From assembly GCA_963790505.1 (NCBI GenBank), contig CAWBOT010000005.1, positions 62,001 through 126,000 on the forward strand: a stretch of 64,000 bases of DNA, in the 5' to 3' direction. Positions 24,665 through 34,019 of the stretch are shown here, piece after piece. Below the pieces are notes generated by a model that saw nothing but the letters and a program-made list of their open reading frames with translations, ran no database searches and was not told where the DNA came from. The first letter of the stretch is position 1. Every line of letters starts with the position of its first letter. The stretch comes from Acidisarcina sp963790505 (GTDB lineage: Bacteria; Acidobacteriota; Terriglobia; Terriglobales; Acidobacteriaceae). Made by a program: the position numbers and the translations under genes.

Positions 24665-27387
24665 ATGACCGACCGCGACCTGATCCGCCGCATCGAACGC
24701 TCCGCCGGCCAGCGCGCCGGCTACAAGCAGCTCGTCCGCGAGCTTGGCCTGGGCGGCGGCCGCGACCGCCGTCTGCTCGTTGAGCAACTCGCCCGGCTCA
24801 CCGCGCGCGGCCAGCTCATCAGGCTCGACCGCGACCACTGGACGCATTCCGCAAGAGCCGCTCAGCCGACCCGCGACAACCTCGCCGCCGGACGCCTCGA
24901 CCTGCACCGCGACGGCTACGGCTTCGTCCGGCCCGAAGTGCAGGCAGGCCGAGCCGCGCCGAGACGACATCTTCATCCCGCCCAACGAGATCAACGGCGC
25001 CATGCAGGGCGACCAGGTGCTCGTCGAATGCTCCCCCCGAGGAGCGATGGCCGGCAGCTCGGCCGCATCGTCCGCGTCCTCACCCGCCGCAACCCCACCG
25101 TCGTCGGCATCTTCCACTACTCCGCGCAGACGCAGCGCTTCCCTGAAGGCAACTACGTCACCCCCTTCGACGAGCGCATGACCCAGCCAATCCTCATCCC
25201 CGACGGCATGGAGATTCCGCCTGCCCCGGCGAAGGCGAACCCGCATCGCGTCCTCGGCGAAGAGGCGCCGCGCGCCGAGAACCTCGATCTCGACAACCTC
25301 GAAGGCCTGGTCGTCGATGTCGAAATCACCGACTGTCCCACGCCGACTCGGCCCGCGCGCGGCCGCGTCATCGAGATGCTGGGCGATCCGGATGCCTTCG
25401 GCGTCGACGTCGAGATGATGATCCGCAAGCACCATCTGCCCCACGTCTTTCCCGACAACGTGCTCGCCGAAGCCCGCGACGTCGCCCACCTCGACCAGGA
25501 AGACGTGGCCGAGCGCCGCGATTTTCGCGACCTGCCCATCGTCACCATCGACGGCGAAACCGCCAGCGACTTCGACGACGCCGTCCTCGTCACCGCGAAC
25601 TGCCGACAATGGCGTATCGAGCTCCAGGTGCACATCGCCGACGTCGCGCAGTACGTCTCACCGGCACCGATCTCGATCTCGAAGCGCGCCTGCGCGGCAA
25701 CTCCGTCTACTTCCCCGACCGCGCCGTGCCCATGCTGCCGCAGGAGCTGTCGACCGACATCTGCAGCCTGCGCCCGAACGAAGACCGGCTCGTCTCTCGC
25801 TGCCTCATGCAGATCGACGCGCACGGCGAAGTGCTCGGCTACGAGATCTGCGAAGGCGTCATCCGCTCCGCACGCCGCATGACCTACACCCAGGTTGCGG
25901 CGATCATCGATCCTTCGCGGGACGACCATGAGGCCACCCGCGCCCAGTTCGCCGAGCTCGTTCCCGACTTCGAACGCATGAAGACGCTGGCGTTGCTGCT
26001 CAACAGGAAGCGCCAGCGCCGCGGCTCCATCGACTTCGACCTGCCCGAGCCGGTCATCGAATTCGATCAGCGGGCGCCATGCGCGACATCGTCCGCTCGC
26101 CCGCAGCTGGGCCAACCGCCTCATCGAAGAGTTCATGCTCGCCGCCAACGAGTGCGTCGCCACCTGGCTCGAGCAGCTCGGCATCCCGTCGATCTATCGC
26201 ATCCACGAGAAGCCCGACGCCAAACGCGTCATCGAGTTCGAAGAGACCGCCGCTGCCTTCGGCTACTCGCTCGGCATCGGCGCCTGCCCGTCAAGAGCGT
26301 CCAGATGAAGTCCGACCGCCGCGATCAGCAGCGCCGTCAAGACAGCGGAGGAAGCCGTGATCAGCGAGGCCATAACCAGCCCCGCCAGCACGAGATCGCC
26401 CAAGAAATCCCGGTGACTCCGCAAATGTACCAGCGGCTCACCGCAAAGATCGCCGGCAAGCCCGAGGAGCGCATCCTCGCCTACCTGATGCTGCGCTCGC
26501 TCAAGCAGGCCCGCTACAGCGAGAAGAACGAAGGCCACTTCGCCCTCGCCGCGCCGAGCTACACGCACTTCACCTCGCCCATCCGCCGCTACCCCGACCT
26601 CATCATCCACCGCATCGTCAAGGCGCTCCTCGCGGAAGGAGCAAACCCCAACGGGGCACTTGTTCCCGGCGAGCCCCACGCGCCCCGAAGCAAATGGTCA
26701 TCCCGACCGGAGCAACACAGCAGAATCGAGGGAGCTGCGGTTCGCGACGATCGCAAGACCATGAATGCGGGCGCCACCGGCACGACCGCCCCTTTTGCGG
26801 GCTTACCTGGAAGCGGTCCGCGAAGGCCAACCATTCCCATCCCCGAATCCGAACTCGCCGCCATCGCGCAGGAGACCAGCCAGACCGAACGCCGCGCCGC
26901 AGAGGCCGAACGCGAACTGATCGAGTGGAAGAAGATCAAGTTCATGCGCGACCGCGTCGGCGAAGACTTCGACGCGATGATCCTCAATGCGACCAAATAC
27001 GGCCTCTTCGTCGAGCTCGACAATCTCTTCGTCGAGGGCCTCGTGCCCCTCGACTCGCTGCGCGACGACCACTACACCTATCGCGAAAACACCCGCGAGA
27101 TCATCGGCAGCCGTCATCACCGTAAGTACTCCATGGGCCAAAGAGTCCGAGTGGTCCTCGACCGCATCGATTCGATACAGAAGCGGTTACAATTCGCGCT
27201 GATTGAGGAAGAAATCCCTGTGAGCCGGTCGCCCAGGCCGGTCAAAGGCAAGCAGGCCGCGGGTAACTCTCTAAGATCCAGCCGCCAAAAAACCGATGGC
27301 AAATCCAAACCGAACGCCCACCCCTACAAACCGCCGAAGGCAAGCAAGCTCAAACCAAAGAAGAAGGGCAAGCAAAAGCGGCGTTGA
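24665..27387 (+). pseudogene. rnr: Ribonuclease R, broken by several frameshifts
   Basis: 3'-5' exoribonuclease of the RNB family. Segments in order: winged-helix N-terminus (MTDRDLIRRIERSAG), cold-shock domain (GRLDLHRDGYGFVRPE), RNB core with IDGETASDFDDAV (catalytic Asp cluster), YFPDRAVPMLPQELS, HFTSPIRRYPDLIIHR, and a C-terminal S1 domain (FDAMILNATKYGLFVEL) with a lysine-rich tail. Shifts occur near 24950, in a C6 run at 25031-25037, and near 25658, 26076, 26100 and 26285. A repeat-derived insert lies at about 26697-26745. The many indels are more consistent with sequencing error than with a dead gene, since coding character is preserved in every segment. Confidence 0.85.
26697..26745. 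repeat. Intergenic-type repeat inside rnr
   Basis: GTCATCCCGACCGGAGCAAC through GGGAGCTGCGGTTCGCGA resembles a repeat I associate with acidobacterial intergenic DNA. Here it is in frame, between the RNB end and the S1 domain, adding a loop (WSSRPEQHSRIEGAAVRDDR) without a stop. Confidence 0.5.
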
Positions 27388-27516
27388 GGCTTAACACTCG
27401 TCATCCTGCTGCACGTGAGCAACGCGCAACGATAATTGATATGACGCGCGGCAATTTGCTGGCCCTTTTGTGCTCATCGGGAGCGCTCTACTAAACTCTA
27501 TCCAGGCATTCATTCC

Positions 27517-28005
27517 ATGACTATCAGCTTCCGCAACGCCCTTCCCAAACTCGCCGTTCCACTCCTGCTTACCCTCCTAGGTACTCTCTCGCCAGTCCTC
27601 GCCCAGGAAGCTTTCCACGTCAATCGAGACCTCTACTCCGCGACCGCGGATCCTGCAGCGGATATTATCGCCGCGAAAGCCGCAGCTCGCCAGGGGCACA
27701 AACGCATCCTCCTCGAGTTCGGCGGGAATTGGTGCGGCGACTGCCAGCTGCTCGATTACTACTACCACCAGTCGCCGAATGCAGAGCTCCTCGCGAAGCA
27801 CTTCGTCGTCGTACGCATCGACATCGGACACATGGACCATAATATGGATATCGCCCAGAAGTACCATGTGCCCGTCACCAAAGGCGTACCCGCTCTCGCC
27901 GTCCTCGATGCAAACGGCAAGCTGCTCTATTCTGAAGAGCCCAAAGAGTTTGAACACTCCAGTCCCGAAGCCATTGCCGCTTTCCTGAATCGCTGGAAGG
28001 GGTAA
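27517..28005 (+). CDS. Periplasmic thioredoxin-like protein
   Basis: 162 residues with a signal peptide at 1-29 (LPLLLTLLGTLSPVLAQ region). The redox motif is WCGDC (Cys73, Cys76) rather than the canonical CGPC. The cis-proline motif is GVPALAVLD. HMDHNMDIAQKYHV precedes it. It probably reduces disulfides or senses periplasmic redox state. The neighbouring genes give no clue. There is no obvious ribosome site at the ATG, which lies at TTCC-ATG. Confidence 0.85.
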   Translation: MTISFRNALPKLAVPLLLTLLGTLSPVLAQEAFHVNRDLYSATADPAADIIAAKAAARQGHKRILLEFGGNWCGDCQLLDYYYHQSPNAELLAKHFVVVRIDIGHMDHNMDIAQKYHVPVTKGVPALAVLDANGKLLYSEEPKEFEHSSPEAIAAFLNRWKG

Positions 28006-28165
28006 ATCGTTCCGGTCGTCTGCCTGTTTCACCTATCCTCGGTGACCGAGCCATAGATTCCCGTCAGCCCCAAAACAGAATCTTGAACCCTTCCGCGCCA
28101 CACCACATCAATTAGACGTGTATCGAATTGTTGATCGAAGGCAATTCAACCCGGAAAGGGACCAT

Positions 28166-28915
28166 ATGAGCAAGCTAAGCAACAAAGTCGCAGTGGTAAC
28201 CGGTGCTTCCAAAGGCATCGGAGCGGACATCGCCAAGGGCCTCGCCGCTGAGGGCGCGTCTGTCGTCGTCAATTACGCCTCGTCCAAGGAAGGCGCTGAG
28301 AAGGTCGTTTCCGCAATCGTGGCAAAAGGTGGTAAGGCCATCGCTGTCCAGGGAGACGTCTCGAAGGCCGCCGACATCAAGCGCCTCTTCGCTGAGACCA
28401 AAAAGGCCTATGGAAAGCTCGATGTGCTGGTCAACAACGCAGGTATTTACAAGTTTGCGGCGCTCGACGAAATCACCGAGGAAGACTTCCATTCGCACTT
28501 CAACCTCAATGTTCTGGGGCTGATCCTGACAACCCAGGAAGCAGCGAAGCATTTCGGCCCCGAGGGCGGCAGCGTCATCAACATCGGTTCGACGATCACC
28601 GCGCTCAATCCGCCCACAACTGCGGTCTACACGGCGACCAAGGGCGCAGTCGACTCGATCACTCATGTCCTCGCGAAAGAGCTCGGCCCAAGAAAGATCC
28701 GTGTTAACTCGCTGAACCCCGGTCTGGTCGAGACAGAGGGCACCGATACCGCTGGAACCGTCGGCGGGGACTTCGAAACGCAGATCGTCGCGCAGACTCC
28801 GCTCGGCCGTACCGGTCAGCCGAACGACATTACGCCGATCGCGGTCTTCCTGGCGTCTTCCGACTCCGGATGGCTCACCGGCGAGACCCTGCTGGCTTCG
28901 GGCGGCGTGCGTTAA
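28166..28915 (+). CDS. SDR-family oxidoreductase (3-oxoacyl-ACP reductase-like)
   Basis: 249 residues from ATG 28166, with GGAAAGGG upstream; longer in-frame starts are less likely. The NAD(P) motif is TGASKGIG, followed by NNAG, catalytic Ser in INIGST, and YTATK (YxxxK). The C-terminus SGWLTGETLLASGGVR is typical of classical SDRs. Closest in style to glucose/ribitol dehydrogenase or FabG paralogues. Substrate unknown; it stands alone. Confidence 0.9.
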   Translation: MSKLSNKVAVVTGASKGIGADIAKGLAAEGASVVVNYASSKEGAEKVVSAIVAKGGKAIAVQGDVSKAADIKRLFAETKKAYGKLDVLVNNAGIYKFAALDEITEEDFHSHFNLNVLGLILTTQEAAKHFGPEGGSVINIGSTITALNPPTTAVYTATKGAVDSITHVLAKELGPRKIRVNSLNPGLVETEGTDTAGTVGGDFETQIVAQTPLGRTGQPNDITPIAVFLASSDSGWLTGETLLASGGVR

Positions 28916-29136
28916 AACGTCCAGGGGCTGCACCAGCAGCCCCGCTCGGGCAAATCCCCCTCCAAGTCAGATCGCAGCTGCGCAAGGGCCTCTTCCCCCG
29001 GTCCGCAACTTGAAGCATCCTTCCGATCTTCGCAGGCTGCAACTTGACATCCCGCTCCTTCCCGGCAATCCTATTGAATTCGCTACATGAATTCTTAATG
29101 GTGCGGGCTGACGCCCCCGGTTGAGGAGTTGAGGCA

Positions 29137-30126
29137 TTGAAGGTCCGCGTTCTGTACCACGACCGCTGTTTCGACGGAGCCTGCTCGGCCTCGCTTTTTT
29201 CGCGCTTCCATCGCGAGCGCATCAATGTTGCCGCCGAGTACGAATACCACGGTTTGGTGCATCGCGCCGGGGCGCTCTTTCGCGAGCAAGACTTTGGCGG
29301 CGAAGAAAATGCCATTGTCGATTTCAAGTATTCAACTTCGCCGCGGATCACCTGGTGGTTCGACCACCATCTTAGCGCTTTTCTCAGCCCTGAGGACCAC
29401 GCGCAATACCTGCGCGGCATCGAAGACGGCAGCTTCACCGATCGCCGCTTCTACGATCCAAACTACACTTCGTGTACCAGCTTTATCGCCCACATCGCGG
29501 AGACCCGCTTTGGCTTCAACGCAGCCCCGGTTGCGGAACTCATTCGTTGGGCGGACATTGTGGATGGCGCCCTCTACGAAAGCGCCGAGGCTGCGGTGGA
29601 GATGGCTGCTCCGGCGATGAAGCTCACCCTGATCATCGAGTCGAGTCAAGACCCCGAATTCATTCCCCGGCTGATTCCGCTGCTGACCTCGAAATCCCTC
29701 GATGAAGTGCTGGCCGAGCCCTTCGTGGCTTCTCAACTGCCACCGCTGCTTGAGCGCCACCGGGAAGCAATCGGTCTCATCCGTGACCGCTCGGCGGAGA
29801 CTGCGGGGACGATCTTCTTCGATATCTCTGACCATCAGCTTGAGGGGTTCAACAAGTTCATCCCGTATTACCTCCATCCAGATGCGACTTACTCGATTGG
29901 CTTATCCAGGTCCAGCTTCCGCACCAAGGTTTCTGTGGGCTCAAATCCCTGGACCAAGGCCGATCCCGCCCATTTGCTGAACCTGGCGGCGATCTGCGAG
30001 CGATACGGTGGCGGCGGCCACGCACGCGTCGGAGCAATCTCCTTTCCACCCGACCAGGAAGTGAAAGCGCGCGAGGCGGCAGCGGAGATTGTCGCTGAAC
30101 TGCGGGCCCACGATCCGATGGCCTAG
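29137..30126 (+). CDS. DHH/DHHA1 family phosphoesterase-like protein
   Basis: 329 residues. TTG start with GAGG two to five bases upstream. N-terminal YHDRCFDGACSAS is the DHH motif I region, and WWFDHHLSAF is the DHH motif. DHHA1 GGGGHARVGAISF is near the C-terminus. The family includes nanoRNase/pAp phosphatase and c-di-AMP phosphodiesterases; the exact substrate cannot be read here. The first Asp positions are partly replaced (HDRCFDG), so activity may differ from NrnA. Confidence 0.85.
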   Translation: MKVRVLYHDRCFDGACSASLFSRFHRERINVAAEYEYHGLVHRAGALFREQDFGGEENAIVDFKYSTSPRITWWFDHHLSAFLSPEDHAQYLRGIEDGSFTDRRFYDPNYTSCTSFIAHIAETRFGFNAAPVAELIRWADIVDGALYESAEAAVEMAAPAMKLTLIIESSQDPEFIPRLIPLLTSKSLDEVLAEPFVASQLPPLLERHREAIGLIRDRSAETAGTIFFDISDHQLEGFNKFIPYYLHPDATYSIGLSRSSFRTKVSVGSNPWTKADPAHLLNLAAICERYGGGGHARVGAISFPPDQEVKAREAAAEIVAELRAHDPMA

Positions 30127-30160
30127 AATCGTGCCTGGCATCGACTGCCCAGGTGGATAA

Positions 30161-31303
30161 ATGAGACACGGCTTCTCAAGTTGCCGCTTGGCTCGAGCAT
30201 GGAAGCTCGCCGCGCTCGGCCTTCCGCTTCTCCTGGCGGCGGCCACAGGTTACCAACCCTGGCAGCTTGGTCCATTTGTCCGTCCCGCGAGCGGAAACCC
30301 GGTCATCACTCCGGACAAGAGCGCAATCTTCCAGGATCCTATTTTGAAATCACCCGTCCACTGGGAGGCGCTGCACACCTTCAATCCGGCGGCGATCGTT
30401 CGTGATGGCAAGGTTTACGTTTTGTACCGCGCCGAAGACGACAGCGGCACGATGCAAATTGGCATGCACACCTCGCGTCTCGGACTGGCGGTGAGCGACG
30501 ATGGCATCCACTTTACGCGGCAGGGTGCGCCCGTATTTTATCCGGCGAACGACGATCAACAGGAGCGCGAGTGGCCCGGCGGCGTCGAAGACCCGCGCAT
30601 CGTTCAGGCGCCCGACGGCACCTACGTACTGACCTATACCCAGTGGAACCGGAAGACCTACTCCGTCGGAATAGCTACCTCAAGAGACCTGCTGACCTGG
30701 AGCAAACATGGTCCGGCCTTCGGCAGCAGTGGGAAATATGCCGGGTTAAAGTATAAGTCGGCCGGGATCGTAACTCGGGTGGAAGACGGCAGGCTGGTCG
30801 CGGCGAAGATTCGCGGCAGCTACTGGATGTATTGGGGAGAAATCCACATTCATCTAGCGACCTCGACCGACCTGATCCATTGGAGCCCGGTGGAAGACGG
30901 CAGCGGGCAGCTAATCGAACTGCTCTCCGCGCGGTCTGGACACTTCGACAGCAGCTTTCCAGAGACCGGGCCGCCTCCGGTGCTCACTGACAAGGGCATT
31001 GTAGTGATCTACAACGGCAAGAACGCTGCCAGGGATGGCGATCCGACACTCGGGCCGAATGCCTATGCTGCGGGACAAGCTTTGTTTGCGGTCGATGATC
31101 CGGCCAAGCTGATTGCGCGGGGCGACAAGCCCTTCTTCTTTCCGCAGATGAGTTACGAGAAGACCGGCCAGTACGCCGCGGGAACAACCTTTGCCGAGGG
31201 ACTCGTCCTGTTGAATGGCAAATGGTTCCTTTATTACGGCTGCGCGGATTCCCTCGTCGGCGTTGCGATCTTCAATCCCGAGAAGAAGGGATCTTCCCAG
31301 TGA
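30161..31303 (+). CDS. GH130-like glycoside phosphorylase/hydrolase, exported
   Basis: 380 residues. An N-terminal hydrophobic segment (LAALGLPLLLAAATG) suggests export. The fold is five-bladed beta-propeller: NPAAIVRDGKVYVLYRAED, then GGVEDPRIVQ (GxEDPR, the GH130 hallmark), then YNGKNA and GTTFAEGLVLLNGKWFLYYGCADS. GH130 members cleave or phosphorolyse beta-mannosides. AGGTGG lies just before the ATG. The gene begins 35 bp after the DHH gene and may share its transcript. Confidence 0.88.
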   Translation: MRHGFSSCRLARAWKLAALGLPLLLAAATGYQPWQLGPFVRPASGNPVITPDKSAIFQDPILKSPVHWEALHTFNPAAIVRDGKVYVLYRAEDDSGTMQIGMHTSRLGLAVSDDGIHFTRQGAPVFYPANDDQQEREWPGGVEDPRIVQAPDGTYVLTYTQWNRKTYSVGIATSRDLLTWSKHGPAFGSSGKYAGLKYKSAGIVTRVEDGRLVAAKIRGSYWMYWGEIHIHLATSTDLIHWSPVEDGSGQLIELLSARSGHFDSSFPETGPPPVLTDKGIVVIYNGKNAARDGDPTLGPNAYAAGQALFAVDDPAKLIARGDKPFFFPQMSYEKTGQYAAGTTFAEGLVLLNGKWFLYYGCADSLVGVAIFNPEKKGSSQ

Positions 31304-31344
31304 GACGCGCTCCGAAAGGCCGCAAGTAACGATAGTGTTGAGGT

Positions 31345-32460
31345 ATGGCGTCTTTCGCGGAAATCTCCGAGCTGGTTGCCAGGGTGAGCTTGGATGCCGG
31401 TTTCTCCACCGCGGGAATCGCGCCGGTTCCTGAGCCTGGCTCCGACGACGACTATGCAGAATTGGGACTTGTCGAACCGTGGATTGCGGCAGGACGCGCC
31501 GGTGAGATGGACTATCTCAAACGGCGGGACGAAGCCGGCCGGCTGCTGCGGTCTTCGCTCCGAATCGCGTTGCCCTGGGCGCGGTCGGTCATCGTTTGTG
31601 CGGCCAACTATAACTCGTCAGCTCCTAAATCGATCGATCCGGTAGCACCGGACAAGGGCTGGATTGCCAGATACGCCTGGACGGGGCAGTCTTCCGGTGA
31701 AGCTCCGGAGCGGCCTTCCGACTATCACAAAGTTTTGCTGCGGCGATTGAAGTTGGTGGAAAGCCGGTTGAAAGCAACTCTAGGTCAGTATGAATCACGA
31801 TGTTATGTGGATACTGGGCCCGTCGTTGAGCGGATTTATGCCAAGTATGCGGGCATTGGGTGGACGGGCAAGAATACCTGCGTCATCAATCAAAAATTAG
31901 GATCATGGCTCTTTCTGGGAGTTATTGCTACTTCGATAGAATTACCCGCTCCGGGCAGCGCCAGCGTCCAGCCCGATCGCTGCGGGAGCTGCCGCCGCTG
32001 CATTGACGCTTGCCCGACGGCAGCGCTCACTGCTCCGTATCAAATGGATGCTGCGCTGTGTATTGCCTATCTGACCATCGAAAAGCGGGGAGAGCTTCCG
32101 GTCGAGCTGATGCCGCAGATGGGGCGGCATGTATTTGGTTGCGATATTTGTCAGGATGTCTGTCCGTGGAACCGCAAGGCGCCAATCGGCAGCGATACTG
32201 AGTTGCAGACCAGGAGCGAGCTGGTGAATCCTGCGCTGGAATGGCTCGCGGAATTGGATGAAGCCGGCTTTGCGCGGACCTTTTACGGTTCGCCGGTCAA
32301 GCGAACAAAGCTCTCCGGCCTGCGGCGAAACACTGCGATTGCCATGGGGAACTCAAGGCTGGCTGGCTTTCTTCCCAAGCTGCGCGAATGGCGCGAATCG
32401 CACGACGCTGCATTGGCCAAAGCTTCGGAGTGGGCCATCGCGCAGATTGAGAGTTCGTGA
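31345..32460 (+). CDS. queG: Epoxyqueuosine reductase QueG
   Basis: 371 residues. Reduces epoxyqueuosine to queuosine in tRNA. Two [4Fe-4S] motifs are CGSCRRCIDACPTAA and CDICQDVCPWN. Further landmarks are YVDTGPVVERIYAKYAGIGWTGKN and the cobalamin-binding region around it. The ATG is preceded by GAGGT. The C-terminal region is a short HEAT-like tail (LRRNTAIAMGNSRL). It follows the GH130 gene by 40 bp. Confidence 0.95.
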   Translation: MASFAEISELVARVSLDAGFSTAGIAPVPEPGSDDDYAELGLVEPWIAAGRAGEMDYLKRRDEAGRLLRSSLRIALPWARSVIVCAANYNSSAPKSIDPVAPDKGWIARYAWTGQSSGEAPERPSDYHKVLLRRLKLVESRLKATLGQYESRCYVDTGPVVERIYAKYAGIGWTGKNTCVINQKLGSWLFLGVIATSIELPAPGSASVQPDRCGSCRRCIDACPTAALTAPYQMDAALCIAYLTIEKRGELPVELMPQMGRHVFGCDICQDVCPWNRKAPIGSDTELQTRSELVNPALEWLAELDEAGFARTFYGSPVKRTKLSGLRRNTAIAMGNSRLAGFLPKLREWRESHDAALAKASEWAIAQIESS

Positions 32461-32487
32461 GTGCAGACTTTGAAACTAGAGCAGGCG

Positions 32488-32697
32488 TCAGGCGCGGTTG
32501 CGCTGCACATTCGCTGCGTTCAGTCCCTTCGGGCCCTGCTGACACTCAAACTCCACCGCCTCTCCCTCATTCAGGCTCTTATAGCCGTCTTCCTGGATCG
32601 CGGAGAAATGTACGAAGACATCTTCCCCGGTTGAACGCTGGATGAAGCCATATCCTTTGGCCCCGTTAAACCACTTGACCACCCCATGCTCTCTCAT
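32488..32697 (-). CDS. Cold shock protein CspA family
   Basis: 69 residues from MREHGVVKWFNGAKGYGFI at 32697. RNP1 (KGYGFI) and RNP2 (VFVHFSAI) motifs are intact. The protein is a single OB-fold RNA/DNA chaperone. AGAGGAG sits five bases before the ATG, so the longer in-frame extension upstream is not coding. It converges with queG 30 bp away. Confidence 0.95.
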   Translation of the reverse strand: MREHGVVKWFNGAKGYGFIQRSTGEDVFVHFSAIQEDGYKSLNEGEAVEFECQQGPKGLNAANVQRNRA

Positions 32698-33054
32698 GCC
32701 AACTCCTCTATGACTACCTTGTAGACCCGAAGTTTCCCCTGAAAACACGACGAGCCGCCGAACGCCCAAACACAGCGTAACGACAGCTCTCTATTCCAGT
32801 GACCCTTGAGATCGGTGATACCAAAACATCCAGAAAACGGCCTTCCGACAATTACTTTCGTAACATGCGAGGCTACGATTACCTATCTTGTATGACAGAC
32901 CGTGAAGTGAAAGCAAGAGAAATTTTGACCCCCTGCTCCGCGGCCTTCCCAAGTGAGAAATCGTCACAACTGCAGTGGCAATCTACTCCGTGCGGCCAGT
33001 GACCCTCTCCACGCAGCGCTCTGGTAGCATCGGCACACGGAGTCATCCACAGCA
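32698..33054. other. Divergent region cspA/BrkB-family gene
   Basis: 357 bp with no conserved ORF. On the minus strand it should carry the cspA 5' leader, which in other bacteria folds as a temperature-responsive structure; I could not identify such a fold by eye. Nothing else is seen. Confidence 0.35.
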
Positions 33055-33954
33055 ATGCACGACCTTGGGAACGAGCACCGGCGTCGGCCCCAGCGCCAGA
33101 CCTATCGAGAGACCGGCTCGCTGATCGTCTCGCTCGCGAAATACCTGACTCGCACCGAAGTGCATACTTATGCATTCAGCGTTGCGGCCAACGCGATCCT
33201 GTCGCTATTTCCTTTTATTGTCATGATGTATACCGTGGCGCGGCGCGTCTTCCACTCGCAGCCGATGGAAGACGTGGTGGGAAACATGGTGCGCTACTTT
33301 CTTCCCACCGGACAGGATTTTGTCGTAAAAAATATGAGCCTGATCGCGAACGCGAGGAGCGGCGTGCGCGTCGCGGCGGTAATCATGTTGCTGGTTTCCT
33401 CAAGCGGCATCTTTCTGCCGCTCGAGGTTGCGCTCAACCATGTGTGGGGCGTTACGGAAAACCGGTCTTACCTGAAGAACCAGTTCTTATCGACCGGCCT
33501 CGCGCTGATCGTCGGCGTGCTCGCCCTGGTCTCGGTAGCGGTGACCACCTTTCAACACTCCCTGTTGACGCTGATCTTCTTCGGCCATGTCGATAACGCC
33601 GTTTTTCGTTTCGTCGCGCAATGGCTGTTGCAGCTCTCCGCCGCATTTCTAAGCGTGACCCTGTTTCTCGCGATTTATTGGGTGCTTCCCAACCGCCGGC
33701 TGCCGGTGCGCGCCGTTCTGCCCAGCGCCCTTATCACCGGGCTGCTTTGGGAACTGGCCAAATACCTTTACATCGCTGCGCTGCCGTGGCTGGATTTCAA
33801 ATCGGTCTATGGGCCGTTTGCCACCTCGGTGGGGTTGATGATGTGGGCATTTCTCACCGGCTTGCTGTTGCTCGCGGGGGCCCATTACTCCGCAACAAGC
33901 TACACGCTCAAGCTCGCGCATCAGGCCGACCTCGAGGATGACGCCGCGCGTTGA
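33055..33954 (+). CDS. YihY/BrkB family membrane protein
   Basis: 299 residues with about six transmembrane segments, e.g. NAILSLFPFIVMMYTVA, GVRVAAVIMLLVSSSGIFL, FLSTGLALIVGVLALVSV and FLTGLLLLAGAHYSAT. The family N-terminus SLAKYLTRTEVHTYAFSVAAN and the YxxLPNRR-like motif are present. Once called ribonuclease BN, the family is now regarded as an inner-membrane protein of unknown transport role. No clear ribosome site before the ATG. The next gene is 65 bp downstream. Confidence 0.9.
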   Translation: MHDLGNEHRRRPQRQTYRETGSLIVSLAKYLTRTEVHTYAFSVAANAILSLFPFIVMMYTVARRVFHSQPMEDVVGNMVRYFLPTGQDFVVKNMSLIANARSGVRVAAVIMLLVSSSGIFLPLEVALNHVWGVTENRSYLKNQFLSTGLALIVGVLALVSVAVTTFQHSLLTLIFFGHVDNAVFRFVAQWLLQLSAAFLSVTLFLAIYWVLPNRRLPVRAVLPSALITGLLWELAKYLYIAALPWLDFKSVYGPFATSVGLMMWAFLTGLLLLAGAHYSATSYTLKLAHQADLEDDAAR

Positions 33955-34019
33955 AACGGTAACGAACGGCCGAATGGGTGGAAACTGTGCGCCAAAAAAT
34001 CGTCTAAACTCAGGTCTAC

